Assembly: GCA_029859085.1 (NCBI GenBank)
Contig: JAOUDU010000100.1
Coordinates: forward strand, 1 to 7,998
DNA: 7,998 bases
Origin: Gammaproteobacteria bacterium
GTDB taxonomy: Bacteria; Pseudomonadota; Gammaproteobacteria; Pseudomonadales; Halieaceae
Direction of reading: 5' to 3'
A program made the position numbers and the translations under genes. The notes under the pieces were generated by a model. It was not told the origin of the DNA, did no database searches, and saw nothing but the letters and a program-made list of their open reading frames with translations. Shown here one piece after another: positions 1 to 6,252 of the stretch. Position 1 is the stretch's first letter. The number at the start of each line of letters is the position of its first letter.

Positions 1-362
1 CCGTCGTGCTGCTGTTCGGCTTCCAGGCGCAGAAGATACTGGCGCAACCGCAGACGATCCTGCTGATCGCGATACCGCTGCTGATCCAGGCCTACGGTAT
101 ATTTGCCATCGCCTACGGTGCGGCGAAAAGTATGCGCCTGCCACATGATATTGCCGGGCCGGCCTGCCTGATCGGCACTTCAAACTTCTTCGAACTGGCG
201 GTGGCGGTCGCGATTTCCCTGTTCGGGTTGAATTCCGGCGCGGCGCTGGCGACGGTTGTCGGTGTACTGGTAGAGGTCCCGGTGATGTTGTCCCTCGTCG
301 CCATCGTCAATCGCACGACGCAGTGGTTTCCGGTAGCAGGAGCCGCGGCCGGGCCTCGATGA
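1..362 (+). CDS. ACR3-family arsenite efflux permease, C-terminal part (5' end outside window)
   Basis: This is the last ~120 codons of a polytopic inner-membrane protein; the reading frame is open from base 3 and ends at TGA 360-362. It should extrude arsenite from the cytoplasm, driven by the proton gradient. Seen in the sequence: three or four hydrophobic segments (about bases 45-130, 140-260 and 265-325) and the motif [14 protein letters not shown], followed by the [21 protein letters not shown] stretch that ends ACR3 proteins. Known for the family: the glutamate of NFFE corresponds to the essential TM9 Glu (Glu305 in Corynebacterium glutamicum Acr3); here it is codon 192-194. The essential cysteine of TM4 lies outside the window and cannot be checked. 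The short soluble tail after the last helix is normal. The gene is convergent with the lipoprotein gene to its right, and no other ars gene is visible here, so any ars operon must lie to the left. Confidence 0.88.
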   Translation, partial: VVLLFGFQAQKILAQPQTILLIAIPLLIQAYGIFAIAYGAAKSMRLPHDIAGPACLIGTSNFFELAVAVAISLFGLNSGAALATVVGVLVEVPVMLSLVAIVNRTTQWFPVAGAAAGPR

Positions 363-473
363 CCTGGCGGCCCCTGCCAGTCGGGGCGTTTCAGCAACCC
401 CTTTTGGGCTACTGCCACAATTGCGCAGCGCCGGCGCCTGGGCACGGTGCATCTCGCGGGCCGGACATTATTC
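363..473. other. Convergent intergenic gap, no clear terminator
   Basis: These 111 bases separate the stop of the arsenite permease (plus strand) from the stop of the phospholipase D-like lipoprotein (minus strand). A weak stem CTGGC/GCCAG with a 7-base loop lies at 364-380, and a CCC-CTTTT-GGG stem at 398-408. Neither is followed by a run of T on either strand, so neither is a convincing intrinsic terminator. GCGCCGGCGC at 428-437 is a perfect 10-base palindrome but leaves no proper loop. No small ORF with a ribosome site was seen. Confidence 0.5.
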
Positions 474-2549
474 CTAGAAGAGATAGTCACCGAACATCTC
501 AACAATACGATCGGTCCAGCGCTCCTCAAAGGGTTCGGTCAACTCCCTGGATTTTGCGAAATCCGGCTCGAACAGGCTATCCATAAGGGCCTGCACCGCC
601 ACCGGTTCAGAGGTGGCGATATTGATTTCCTGGTTGATATGCAAACTGAGGCGGTCGAGATTGGCCGAACCCACCGAGGCCCAGCCGTCAAAAATAGCCG
701 CCTTGGCGTGGGAAAAGCCCGGGTAAATATACACCCGAATGCCCTGTGCGAGCATGGTGTTCGCGGCCAGGATTATATTCCGCGTAATCACGCCCCTGTC
801 CGTTTCCAGTGGGATGATCACCCTGACATCTACTCCCCTGCGCCGGGCAACGATCAGGGCCCGCAGCAGGGCATCATCGGTAAAATAGGCATTCTCGATA
901 TAGATGTAGCGCTGCGAGCGGAGAATAGCATCGCGCTGCAGATGGTAGATTTCATCATTGCCTGGCTTGGTATAGATCAACCTCACCGGGTAACCACCCA
1001 GGCCGGCATTGCGGTTCTTCGTTTTCCAGTTGAATATGTAGCTGAAATCGCCAAATATCCCGGCCCTGCCCCAGGCGATCTGGAATTCGCGGTTGATCCT
1101 GTCCACAACCGGCCCACGGACCTCCACCATCATGTCGTGCCAGTCGTAGCGGTACTCTCGCCCGATATTCATGCCGCCGAGAAACGCGATCTTTTTATCG
1201 ATGATCATCGTTTTCACATGGTCCCCGGTCAGCCAGGGATTTTGCGATTTGCGCACCTCTACCTTGGAGTCTTTCTCGAGGTAATTCTTTATGGACAGTG
1301 GCGCCCGATAGGTCCCGGGCAGGGTATCGGACTGCTCCCCGGACGCGGCGATCGTGCCCAGTCCGTCGAACAGGACACGCACATTGACGCCCTCCCGGGA
1401 GCGGCGTTTCAGCAACTCCCCTATGTTCAGCGCAACGTCGTCGTTGTCAAAGATATAGGCGCGGATATCTATCGAGTCTTTTGCCGAGGCCAGCACGTCG
1501 ATAAAACGCGTGAAAAACTTCTCTCCATCGACAAGGAACTCCAGCTCGCCGCTGCTCGCTGTGCGACCCAGGGCCTTGTCGAGGTAATCTTCCCAGTCCG
1601 TGCGATCCATTACCGGATGATCTGCAACCGGTGGAGCCGGGCCGTCAAAACGCAGATCCGGTATCAGTCCGCGACCGGTTTCCACAGCCGTGTCGGAGAC
1701 CACCGAAAGCAGGCTCTGGATCGAGGTGAACGGCCGCATCAGTATCGTGTAGGTATGGCTCTGGAACACATGCCAGAACGATTGCAGCACGTGCAGGCCG
1801 GGCACTGCGCCGACCGTGGTCTCGGCCAGTTCGTCATATTGCACCAGCACGATCAGCTTGGAGCGGGTGTTGATATACAGGAAAGGAATGGAACCCTGGT
1901 CCAGATCCCCGGTGCTGAAAATCACATCTTCGGATTCTATTCCGGACTCCTGCAGAAACTGCTGCAATACCGGCTGCCAGTCCGCAAAATGCTCTCGCAG
2001 GTCTACGTGCCCGGCAACTGAGTACCAGGGCGGCATGTCTATCAGGCGCCTCGCCCGGAAATTGCCCGACTTGTCGTAGAAAAAGAAGTAGTCCACCCGG
2101 TCGAAACTGACAGCGACTCCATGGTTCGGTGTCCTGGGAACGAGCTCGGCAAACAGCCTCTCGCGCAGCGCGGCCCAGTCCTGCACATCGAGCACAGGCA
2201 CAGGTATCAGGTTCTTTGTCAGCTCTTCCCAGGACTCCCCTTTGCGCCGGCCCATGGAAGCGACCACCGGCACGTCGTAATTACCATGCGCCGCAGGCTG
2301 ACCGGTGTTTAGCTCGAGCGGGAGATCACCCGCGGCATAGTAAATTGTCTCCCCGCGGCGATAGCGCAGAAAATACTGCTCATTGCCCTTGTAGGCGTCG
2401 AGCAGGATGAACAGCGGGTCAGCGGGGATGGACTCATCGATCGGCGGTTCCACCTCGGGATTGGAACAGGCCGATAAAAGAACCAGCGCCAGGCAAATCA
2501 AAACCCGGTAGCAGGTGAGCCTGAAGTGGATAGTGCGCAGAATGACCAC
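474..2549 (-). CDS. Lipoprotein with C-terminal phospholipase D / cardiolipin synthase-like domain and unrecognised N-terminal region
   Basis: The 691-residue product is probably an outer-membrane lipoprotein facing the periplasm. Residues 1-28 form a signal peptide: Arg5, Arg10 and Arg15, a hydrophobic core, then lipobox L25-S26-A27-C28. Ser at 29 (the +2 position, not Asp) favours outer-membrane sorting. Residues ~30-330 (LLDAYKGNEQYFLRYRRG..., FYDKSGNFRARRLIDMP...) match nothing I recognise. From ~334 the PLD fold begins, with HKD motif 1 at H444-K446-D451 followed by GGMN, and HKD motif 2 at H614-K616-D621 followed by GSANLD. Both catalytic motifs are intact, so the enzyme should be active as a phosphatidyltransferase (cardiolipin synthase-like) or a phospholipase. 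The substrate is inferred only; members of this superfamily can also be nucleases. The GTG at 2549 is chosen because it gives a proper signal peptide; a TTG at 2501 is possible but removes the charged N-terminus. The frame stays open upstream into the neighbouring dehydrogenase gene, but that part is a shadow. The region looks richer in A/T than its neighbours, and the gene sits 50 bp after the dehydrogenase stop, so it may be a separate unit. Confidence 0.82.
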   Translation of the reverse strand: MVILRTIHFRLTCYRVLICLALVLLSACSNPEVEPPIDESIPADPLFILLDAYKGNEQYFLRYRRGETIYYAAGDLPLELNTGQPAAHGNYDVPVVASMGRRKGESWEELTKNLIPVPVLDVQDWAALRERLFAELVPRTPNHGVAVSFDRVDYFFFYDKSGNFRARRLIDMPPWYSVAGHVDLREHFADWQPVLQQFLQESGIESEDVIFSTGDLDQGSIPFLYINTRSKLIVLVQYDELAETTVGAVPGLHVLQSFWHVFQSHTYTILMRPFTSIQSLLSVVSDTAVETGRGLIPDLRFDGPAPPVADHPVMDRTDWEDYLDKALGRTASSGELEFLVDGEKFFTRFIDVLASAKDSIDIRAYIFDNDDVALNIGELLKRRSREGVNVRVLFDGLGTIAASGEQSDTLPGTYRAPLSIKNYLEKDSKVEVRKSQNPWLTGDHVKTMIIDKKIAFLGGMNIGREYRYDWHDMMVEVRGPVVDRINREFQIAWGRAGIFGDFSYIFNWKTKNRNAGLGGYPVRLIYTKPGNDEIYHLQRDAILRSQRYIYIENAYFTDDALLRALIVARRRGVDVRVIIPLETDRGVITRNIILAANTMLAQGIRVYIYPGFSHAKAAIFDGWASVGSANLDRLSLHINQEINIATSEPVAVQALMDSLFEPDFAKSRELTEPFEERWTDRIVEMFGDYLF

Positions 2550-2560
2550 TCCGTATTGTT

Positions 2561-2597
2561 CAACAGGGAACAGGGGCAGCCCCCTTTCCCCCGTGAC
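2561..2597 (-). repeat. G-rich intergenic element with small hairpin (REP/GGGTCTGACC-like, diverged)
   Basis: This lies between the stop of the 375-aa dehydrogenase and the start of the lipoprotein gene. On the minus strand it reads GGGGGAAAGGGGG, then CTGCCCCTGTTCCC. AGGGG/CCCCT (2572-2576 and 2581-2585) forms a 5-bp stem with a 4-base loop. The pattern G-run, AAA, G-run, CTG, C-run, GTTCCC resembles the GGGGTCTGACCCC-type intergenic repeats seen at gene ends in many proteobacteria. It also resembles the element at 6223-6252. It is too short and G-rich to be sure it is not chance, and it lacks the T-run of a terminator. Confidence 0.35.
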
Positions 2598-2599
2598 AG

Positions 2600-3727
2600 T
2601 TAATCCAGCAACAGGTTCGCCAGGCGCTTGCGGTGGTGCTGGGCGTCGCCGTACTGCTGCTGGCTCCACTGGGCGCGGCGGATGTACAGCTGGGCGTCGC
2701 ACTCGTAGGTGAAACCCATACCGCCATGAAACTGCACCGCGCGATCCCCGGCATAGAGCAGCGTCTCGGTGGCATGGGCCTTGGCCATGCGACAGGCGAT
2801 CTCCGCGTCCCGGTCCAGCGGGCCATCCCCCACCAGCGTGGCGGCGTGGTAAATAAACGACCGGGCCGAGTCCATCGCGGTCAGGATGTCCACCGTGGGG
2901 TGCTTCAGCGCCTGGTAGGAGCCGATCAGCTTGCCGAACTGCTTGCGGGTTTTCAGGTAGTCCACGATGGTGTCCAGGCAACTTGCCGCGCTGCCGGTGG
3001 CCTCCGCCGCGGTCAGCAGGGCGCCCAGCAGGCGCACGTCCCGCAGCGCGCTCGCAACACCGCTGCCGGTGACCAATTCGTCCTCCGCTACCGCGACCCC
3101 GCTGAAGTCGACGCTGGCACTGCGCTTGGTCTGGTCGATCAGGGTATTGGCCACGATGGCGCCGGCGGCCAGCTGCTCCGCTTTCACGATCGCCAGGGCG
3201 GGCGCGCCCTGATGCTCTACCACCACTACAAACAGCCGGGCCGCGGCCGCATCGGTGACGAATTTCTTCGTGCCCTGCAGCACGCCGTCCGCGCCTGCAG
3301 TACAGGCGATGCGCGTGTCGCCCCAATCCGCGTTTTCCAGCAGGGCGACGGTGGCGGTGGTGCCAGCTGCGATTCCGGACAACACGGCTTCCATCCGGCC
3401 TTCGCCCCCGGCGCGCACCAATAACTGCGCCGCCAGCGTGGTGCTGACCAGCGGCGTGCCCAGCATCGCGCGGCCCATGGCCTCGACCACCGGCACCACC
3501 GTGGCGACACCCATCCCTGAACCGCCGCAGGATTCCGGCAGCGCGATGCCGGCCCAGCCCAGGGCGACCATCTCGTTCCAGATTGCCGGGTCAAAGCCAC
3601 TCTCGGTTTCCAGTTGCGCCCGCACCGAGGCGATGGGTGACTTGTTTTTGCAGAACTCCCGGGCGACGTCCAGCAGCATGGCCTGCTCTTCGCTGAAGCC
3701 CAGCGCGGTATTACCTATGACTGACAT
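2600..3727 (-). CDS. Acyl-CoA dehydrogenase family protein, probable non-catalytic partner subunit
   Basis: This 375-residue protein has the acyl-CoA dehydrogenase fold: an N-terminal helical domain (FSEEQAMLLDVAREF, ~11-25; LGWAGIALPESCGGSG, ~56-71), a middle beta domain (~120-220) and a C-terminal helical domain with RKQFGK (261-266) and the HGGMGFTYE segment (334-342). Two usual features are missing. The FAD-contacting T/S-E-P...G-S-D loop of the middle domain is replaced by ALLENADWGDT. A catalytic Glu is absent both from helix G (~232-242 reads RLLGALLTAAE, no E at the expected place by eye) and from the C-terminal YEGT position. This pattern is known for the smaller subunit of heterotetrameric dehydrogenases of steroid side-chain oxidation (FadE26/FadE27 = ChsE4/ChsE5 type) and for the pimeloyl-CoA dehydrogenase pair. 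The ATG at 3727 is chosen because GGGGAG lies 7 bases upstream; a TTG at 3742 directly after the upstream stop is less likely. The gene follows the 400-aa dehydrogenase by 15 bp and is presumably co-translated with it. Confidence 0.88.
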   Translation of the reverse strand: MSVIGNTALGFSEEQAMLLDVAREFCKNKSPIASVRAQLETESGFDPAIWNEMVALGWAGIALPESCGGSGMGVATVVPVVEAMGRAMLGTPLVSTTLAAQLLVRAGGEGRMEAVLSGIAAGTTATVALLENADWGDTRIACTAGADGVLQGTKKFVTDAAAARLFVVVVEHQGAPALAIVKAEQLAAGAIVANTLIDQTKRSASVDFSGVAVAEDELVTGSGVASALRDVRLLGALLTAAEATGSAASCLDTIVDYLKTRKQFGKLIGSYQALKHPTVDILTAMDSARSFIYHAATLVGDGPLDRDAEIACRMAKAHATETLLYAGDRAVQFHGGMGFTYECDAQLYIRRAQWSQQQYGDAQHHRKRLANLLLD

Positions 3728-3734
3728 TGCAATA

Positions 3735-3740
3735 CTCCCC
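3735..3740 (-). promoter_or_regulatory. Ribosome binding site GGGGAG for the 375-aa dehydrogenase
   Basis: GGGGAG on the minus strand sits 7 bases before the ATG at 3727 and two bases after the TAA of the upstream gene. It decides the start: the TTG at 3742, which overlaps this site, would have no ribosome site of its own. The position supports translational coupling of the two dehydrogenase genes. Confidence 0.7.
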
Positions 3741-3742
3741 AA

Positions 3743-4945
3743 TTACTTCGGCAGGCCGAGGATATGCTCGGCGACGATGTTGGCCTGCACCTGGCTGGTG
3801 CCGCCGCCGATGGTCGCGGAGAAACTGTTGAAATAGGCGCGCTGCCAGAAGCCGCCCTGGCGCGCGCCAGCATCCCCCACGTAGAGACCGCCGGCGGCGC
3901 CCTGCAGGTTGATGGCGAACTGGCGCATGCGCCGGGACATCTCGGTGCCGCGCAGCTTGTGTGACAGGGGCAGGGAGTGGGGGTAATCGGTGGTCAGCGG
4001 CGCGATATGGGCGCGCTTGTCACCCAGGGCCAGGGCCTTCTCCTCCATGATCAGCTTCACCAGCTGGTCGCGAATAACCGGGTCCTGCAGCACCGGCTCG
4101 CCATCGCGAACCACATCCCGTACCTGGTCGATAAGGTCGTCGATGGTGACCCGCACCATCATCAGGCCGCCGGCGGCCCCGGCCTCGGCGCCGCGCTCGT
4201 ACTGGAGTGTCTGCATCGCGATTTTCCAGCCCTGCCCCTCCTCCCCCATCAGGCAGTCGGCGGGGATGCGCGCGTCGGTGAAAAAGGTTTCGGTGAAACC
4301 GTATTCGCCGGTGATCTTGCGGATCGGCCGGGTCTCTATGCCCGGCACGTGCATGGGCGACAGGAAATAGGACAGGCCGTCGTACTTGCGGGCGGTATCG
4401 GGATTGGTGCGCGCCAGCAGGATCATGTACTTGGCGAAATTGCCCATCGTGGTCCAGATCTTCTGGCCATTGATCACGTACTCGTCGCCGTCGCGCACCG
4501 CCCGGGTCTGGGCGTTGCCCAGGTCGGAGCCGTGGTCCGGCTCGGAAAAGCCCTGGCACCATATATCCTCGGCGCTGAGAATGCCCTTCAGGTAGCGCGC
4601 TTTCTCCTGCTCGGTGCCGATGTCGATAATCAGCGGGCCGGCCCAGCCCAGGCCGATGACGTTGAAGCAGATCGGCACCGCGTGGCGGCGCATCTCCTGG
4701 TCGGCGATCGCCTGGAACACCCGCTCCACACCGCCGCCGCCGTATTGCTTTGGCCACGCCATACCCAGGTAGCCGGCGGACCAGACCTTGTGCTGCCACT
4801 CCCGCAGGAACTCCAGCTGGCGCTCGTCCCCCACTTCCATGAAAGTCTGGGGCAGCAGGAAGCCGGGGTCGGCGGGCTGGTTGTCCTGCATCCAGGCCGA
4901 TACCTGCGCCCGGAAATCCTTCAGTTCCTGTTCACTGACACTCAT
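3743..4945 (-). CDS. Acyl-CoA dehydrogenase, probable catalytic large subunit of a heteromeric pair
   Basis: A 400-residue flavoenzyme subunit predicted to form the trans-2,3 double bond in an acyl-CoA, passing electrons to ETF. In order: N-terminal helical domain to ~125 (GYLGMAWPKQYGGGG, 58-72); middle domain with the FAD-contact motif GFSEPDHGSDL (132-142) and ING-QKIWTTMGN (158-169); C-terminal domain from ~240 to the end, with IGGGTSQVQ (379-387) near the C-terminus. The catalytic base is not in the last motif, where MCAD has Glu and this protein has Gly. E250 in LQYERGA lies in helix G, where isovaleryl-CoA and long-chain dehydrogenases carry it. Length and layout match the larger member of the FadE26/FadE27 (ChsE4/ChsE5)-type pairs, whose catalytic Glu is in the same region. 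The ATG at 4945 has GGAAGGA 10 bases upstream; the frame runs open to 5227, but that extension overlaps the upstream gene and looks like a shadow. The substrate is unknown. Confidence 0.92.
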   Translation of the reverse strand: MSVSEQELKDFRAQVSAWMQDNQPADPGFLLPQTFMEVGDERQLEFLREWQHKVWSAGYLGMAWPKQYGGGGVERVFQAIADQEMRRHAVPICFNVIGLGWAGPLIIDIGTEQEKARYLKGILSAEDIWCQGFSEPDHGSDLGNAQTRAVRDGDEYVINGQKIWTTMGNFAKYMILLARTNPDTARKYDGLSYFLSPMHVPGIETRPIRKITGEYGFTETFFTDARIPADCLMGEEGQGWKIAMQTLQYERGAEAGAAGGLMMVRVTIDDLIDQVRDVVRDGEPVLQDPVIRDQLVKLIMEEKALALGDKRAHIAPLTTDYPHSLPLSHKLRGTEMSRRMRQFAINLQGAAGGLYVGDAGARQGGFWQRAYFNSFSATIGGGTSQVQANIVAEHILGLPK

Positions 4946-4955
4946 CGTCTGCTCA

Positions 4956-4962
4956 TCCTTCC
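4956..4962 (-). promoter_or_regulatory. Ribosome binding site GGAAGGA for the 400-aa dehydrogenase
   Basis: GGAAGGA on the minus strand lies within the 19-base gap between the upstream TGA (4965-4967) and the ATG at 4945, 10 bases before the ATG. It supports this start over longer in-frame extensions into the upstream gene. Confidence 0.65.
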
Positions 4963-4964
4963 AG

Positions 4965-6137
4965 TCAAAGCCCGTATTGCCGCGCCGCGAGATCGCGCAT
5001 GATCTCCTCCGAGCCCCCGCCGATCGCGTTGACCCGCACCTCCCGGTAAATCCGCTCCACCCGGTTGCCGCGCATATAGCCGATACCGCCGAGGACCTGC
5101 ATCGCCTCCCGGGCGCAGAACTCCATGGTTTCGCTGGCCTGCACCTTGAGCAGGGCGATGTCCCCCGGGTTGGCATTGCCCGCCTCGATGGCCTCGTAGC
5201 AGATCCTGATATAGGCCTGGGTGGCATTCAGTTTCTGTTTCATCTGGGCAATCTTGTGGCGGATCACCTGGTGATCCGCGAGCCGCTTGCCGAAGGTCTT
5301 GCGCTCCCGGGCCCAGGCCACCGCCTCTTCCAGGCAGACCCGGCCCAGCGCTTCCATGCCGGCCGCCATGGCCATGCGCTCGGCGTTGAAATTGGTCATG
5401 ATCACCAGGAAGCCCTGGTTTTCCTCGCCGATCAGGTTGCTTACCGGCACCCGCACATTATCAAAATACAGGGTGGCCGTGTCGGAGGCCCACCAGCCCT
5501 GTTTCCTGTCCAGCCGGGTGCGGCTGAAGCCCTCGGCATCGGTGGGAATCAGCAGCATGGAGACGCCTTTCGCCCCGGGGCCGCCGGTGCGCACCGCGGT
5601 GGACACCCAGTTGGCGCGCATGCCGCCGGTGATATACGTCTTGGAGCCGTTGACCACGAAGTGATCGCCGTCGCGCACCGCGGTGGTCGCCAACTGCGCC
5701 ACGTCGGAACCGCCACCGGGCTCGGTAATGCCCAGGGAGATATGCTTCTCACCCGCCAGTACCGGCGGCGCCACCATGTCCTTCAGGGCCTGGCTGCCCC
5801 AGTTGATCACCGGCGGCAGGCCGATGCCGTGCACCATCAGGCTGGCGGGAATACCGCCCACGCCGATGCGGGCCAGCTCCTCGTTGGCGATCCAGCTGTG
5901 CCATACGTCGATGCCCTCTCTGGTGCCGCCAAACTCCTCCGGGTAGCCCAGGCCGAGCAGGCCCACCGCGGCGGCTTTTGGCCACAGCTCTATCGGGATG
6001 TGGCCCGCCTCGTCCCAGTCCTCGGCGTGGGGCATGATCTCAACATCGATAAAGCGGCGCAGCTGCGTGCGCCACTCATCGTGCTCGGGTCTGAGATTGG
6101 GGTTGGGCAGGCGCGCGCTGTCGAAATCCAGGGCCAT
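4965..6137 (-). CDS. Acyl-CoA dehydrogenase (LCAD/IVD-type active site)
   Basis: A complete 390-residue acyl-CoA dehydrogenase, first gene of the three-gene operon. The N-terminal helical domain (1-~130) contains GLLGLGYPEEFGG (59-71). The middle domain has GITEPGGGSDVAQL (136-149), the FAD/substrate loop, and VVNGSKTYITGG (161-172). The C-terminal domain has RKTFGKRLADHQ (279-290), QVLGGIGYMRG (347-357, binding FAD of the neighbouring subunit) and AIGGGSEEIMRDLAARQ (371-387). The final motif has Gly where MCAD/SCAD have the catalytic Glu; E253 in FNAERMAMA occupies the helix G position used by isovaleryl-CoA and long-chain acyl-CoA dehydrogenases. All features of a self-sufficient homotetrameric enzyme are present, unlike the 375-aa gene. 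The ATG at 6137 is chosen for AGGAAA 7 bases upstream and because MALDFDS starts the conserved fold; an in-frame start at 6203 would add 22 residues of low-complexity-like sequence. Chain-length preference cannot be told by eye. Confidence 0.92.
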   Translation of the reverse strand: MALDFDSARLPNPNLRPEHDEWRTQLRRFIDVEIMPHAEDWDEAGHIPIELWPKAAAVGLLGLGYPEEFGGTREGIDVWHSWIANEELARIGVGGIPASLMVHGIGLPPVINWGSQALKDMVAPPVLAGEKHISLGITEPGGGSDVAQLATTAVRDGDHFVVNGSKTYITGGMRANWVSTAVRTGGPGAKGVSMLLIPTDAEGFSRTRLDRKQGWWASDTATLYFDNVRVPVSNLIGEENQGFLVIMTNFNAERMAMAAGMEALGRVCLEEAVAWARERKTFGKRLADHQVIRHKIAQMKQKLNATQAYIRICYEAIEAGNANPGDIALLKVQASETMEFCAREAMQVLGGIGYMRGNRVERIYREVRVNAIGGGSEEIMRDLAARQYGL

Positions 6138-6144
6138 GGGCGGG

Positions 6145-6150
6145 TTTCCT
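6145..6150 (-). promoter_or_regulatory. Ribosome binding site AGGAAA for the 390-aa dehydrogenase
   Basis: AGGAAA on the minus strand is 7 bases upstream of the ATG at 6137. It fixes the start of the first operon gene; the alternative in-frame start at 6203 lies upstream of the candidate -10 box at 6177-6182 and would not be on a transcript from it. Confidence 0.6.
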
Positions 6151-6176
6151 GTTGAGCCGGAACGAAGTGACCCTCG

Positions 6177-6182
6177 ATTGTA
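6177..6182 (-). promoter_or_regulatory. Candidate -10 box (TACAAT) for the acyl-CoA dehydrogenase operon
   Basis: TACAAT on the minus strand matches the sigma-70 -10 consensus at five of six bases and lies about 40 bases upstream of the ATG at 6137, a typical leader length. No good -35 hexamer is found 16-18 bases further upstream (the region reads GTGTGT or similar). The promoter is therefore either activator-dependent or not real. It is the only -10-like site in this GC-rich gap. Confidence 0.3.
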
Positions 6183-6222
6183 AGGCCACAGCGCCGCCAA
6201 CACACCGGCTTTGGTGCCAATG

Positions 6223-6252
6223 ACTGGGGAAAAGGCGACAGGGTCTGACCTC
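6223..6252 (+). repeat. GGGTCTGACC-type intergenic repeat element
   Basis: The plus strand reads GGGGAAAAGGCGACAGGG then TCTGACCTC, ending at the stop codon of the transporter gene. The GGGGAAAAGG-GACAGGGTCTGACC core resembles short repeats found between genes in many proteobacterial genomes, often spread by REP-associated tyrosine transposases. AGG(G)TC/GACCT can pair as a small hairpin, and GACCTCAGGTC (6247-6257) is a palindrome around one base that runs into the transporter's 3' end. Whether it is multicopy in this genome cannot be seen from this window, apart from the weakly similar element at 2561-2597. Confidence 0.4.

Noticed and set aside
364..408. Stem-loops between the convergent genes as a bidirectional terminator
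   Set aside because: Stems are only 3-5 bp and no T-run follows on either strand.
447..2021. 524-codon open frame on the plus strand opposite the lipoprotein gene
   Set aside because: It lies antisense to a gene with a clear lipobox and two HKD motifs, and its translation has no recognisable domain or plausible composition. It is a shadow frame of GC-rich coding DNA.
1..2549. Functional link between the arsenite permease and the phospholipase D-like lipoprotein
   Set aside because: The genes are convergent, not co-transcribed, and no shared pathway is known or visible.
2550..3326. N-terminal extension of the phospholipase D-like protein to 950 residues
   Set aside because: The extension overlaps the 375-aa dehydrogenase in another frame, is Arg/Gly/Ala-rich without motifs, and would bury the signal peptide inside the protein.
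4946..5227. 94-residue N-terminal extension of the 400-aa dehydrogenase
   Set aside because: It overlaps the upstream dehydrogenase, is Arg/Pro/Ser-rich and shadow-like, and the ATG at 4945 has its own ribosome site and matches the family's usual N-terminus.
2600..6137. Three dehydrogenase genes as recent tandem duplicates
   Set aside because: The three proteins share only family motifs and differ in active-site residues, length and termini, so duplication, if any, is ancient.
4788..6155. 455-codon open frame on the plus strand opposite the 390-aa dehydrogenase
   Set aside because: The translation is His/Gly/Ala-rich with no family motif and is antisense to a complete acyl-CoA dehydrogenase. 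It is a shadow.
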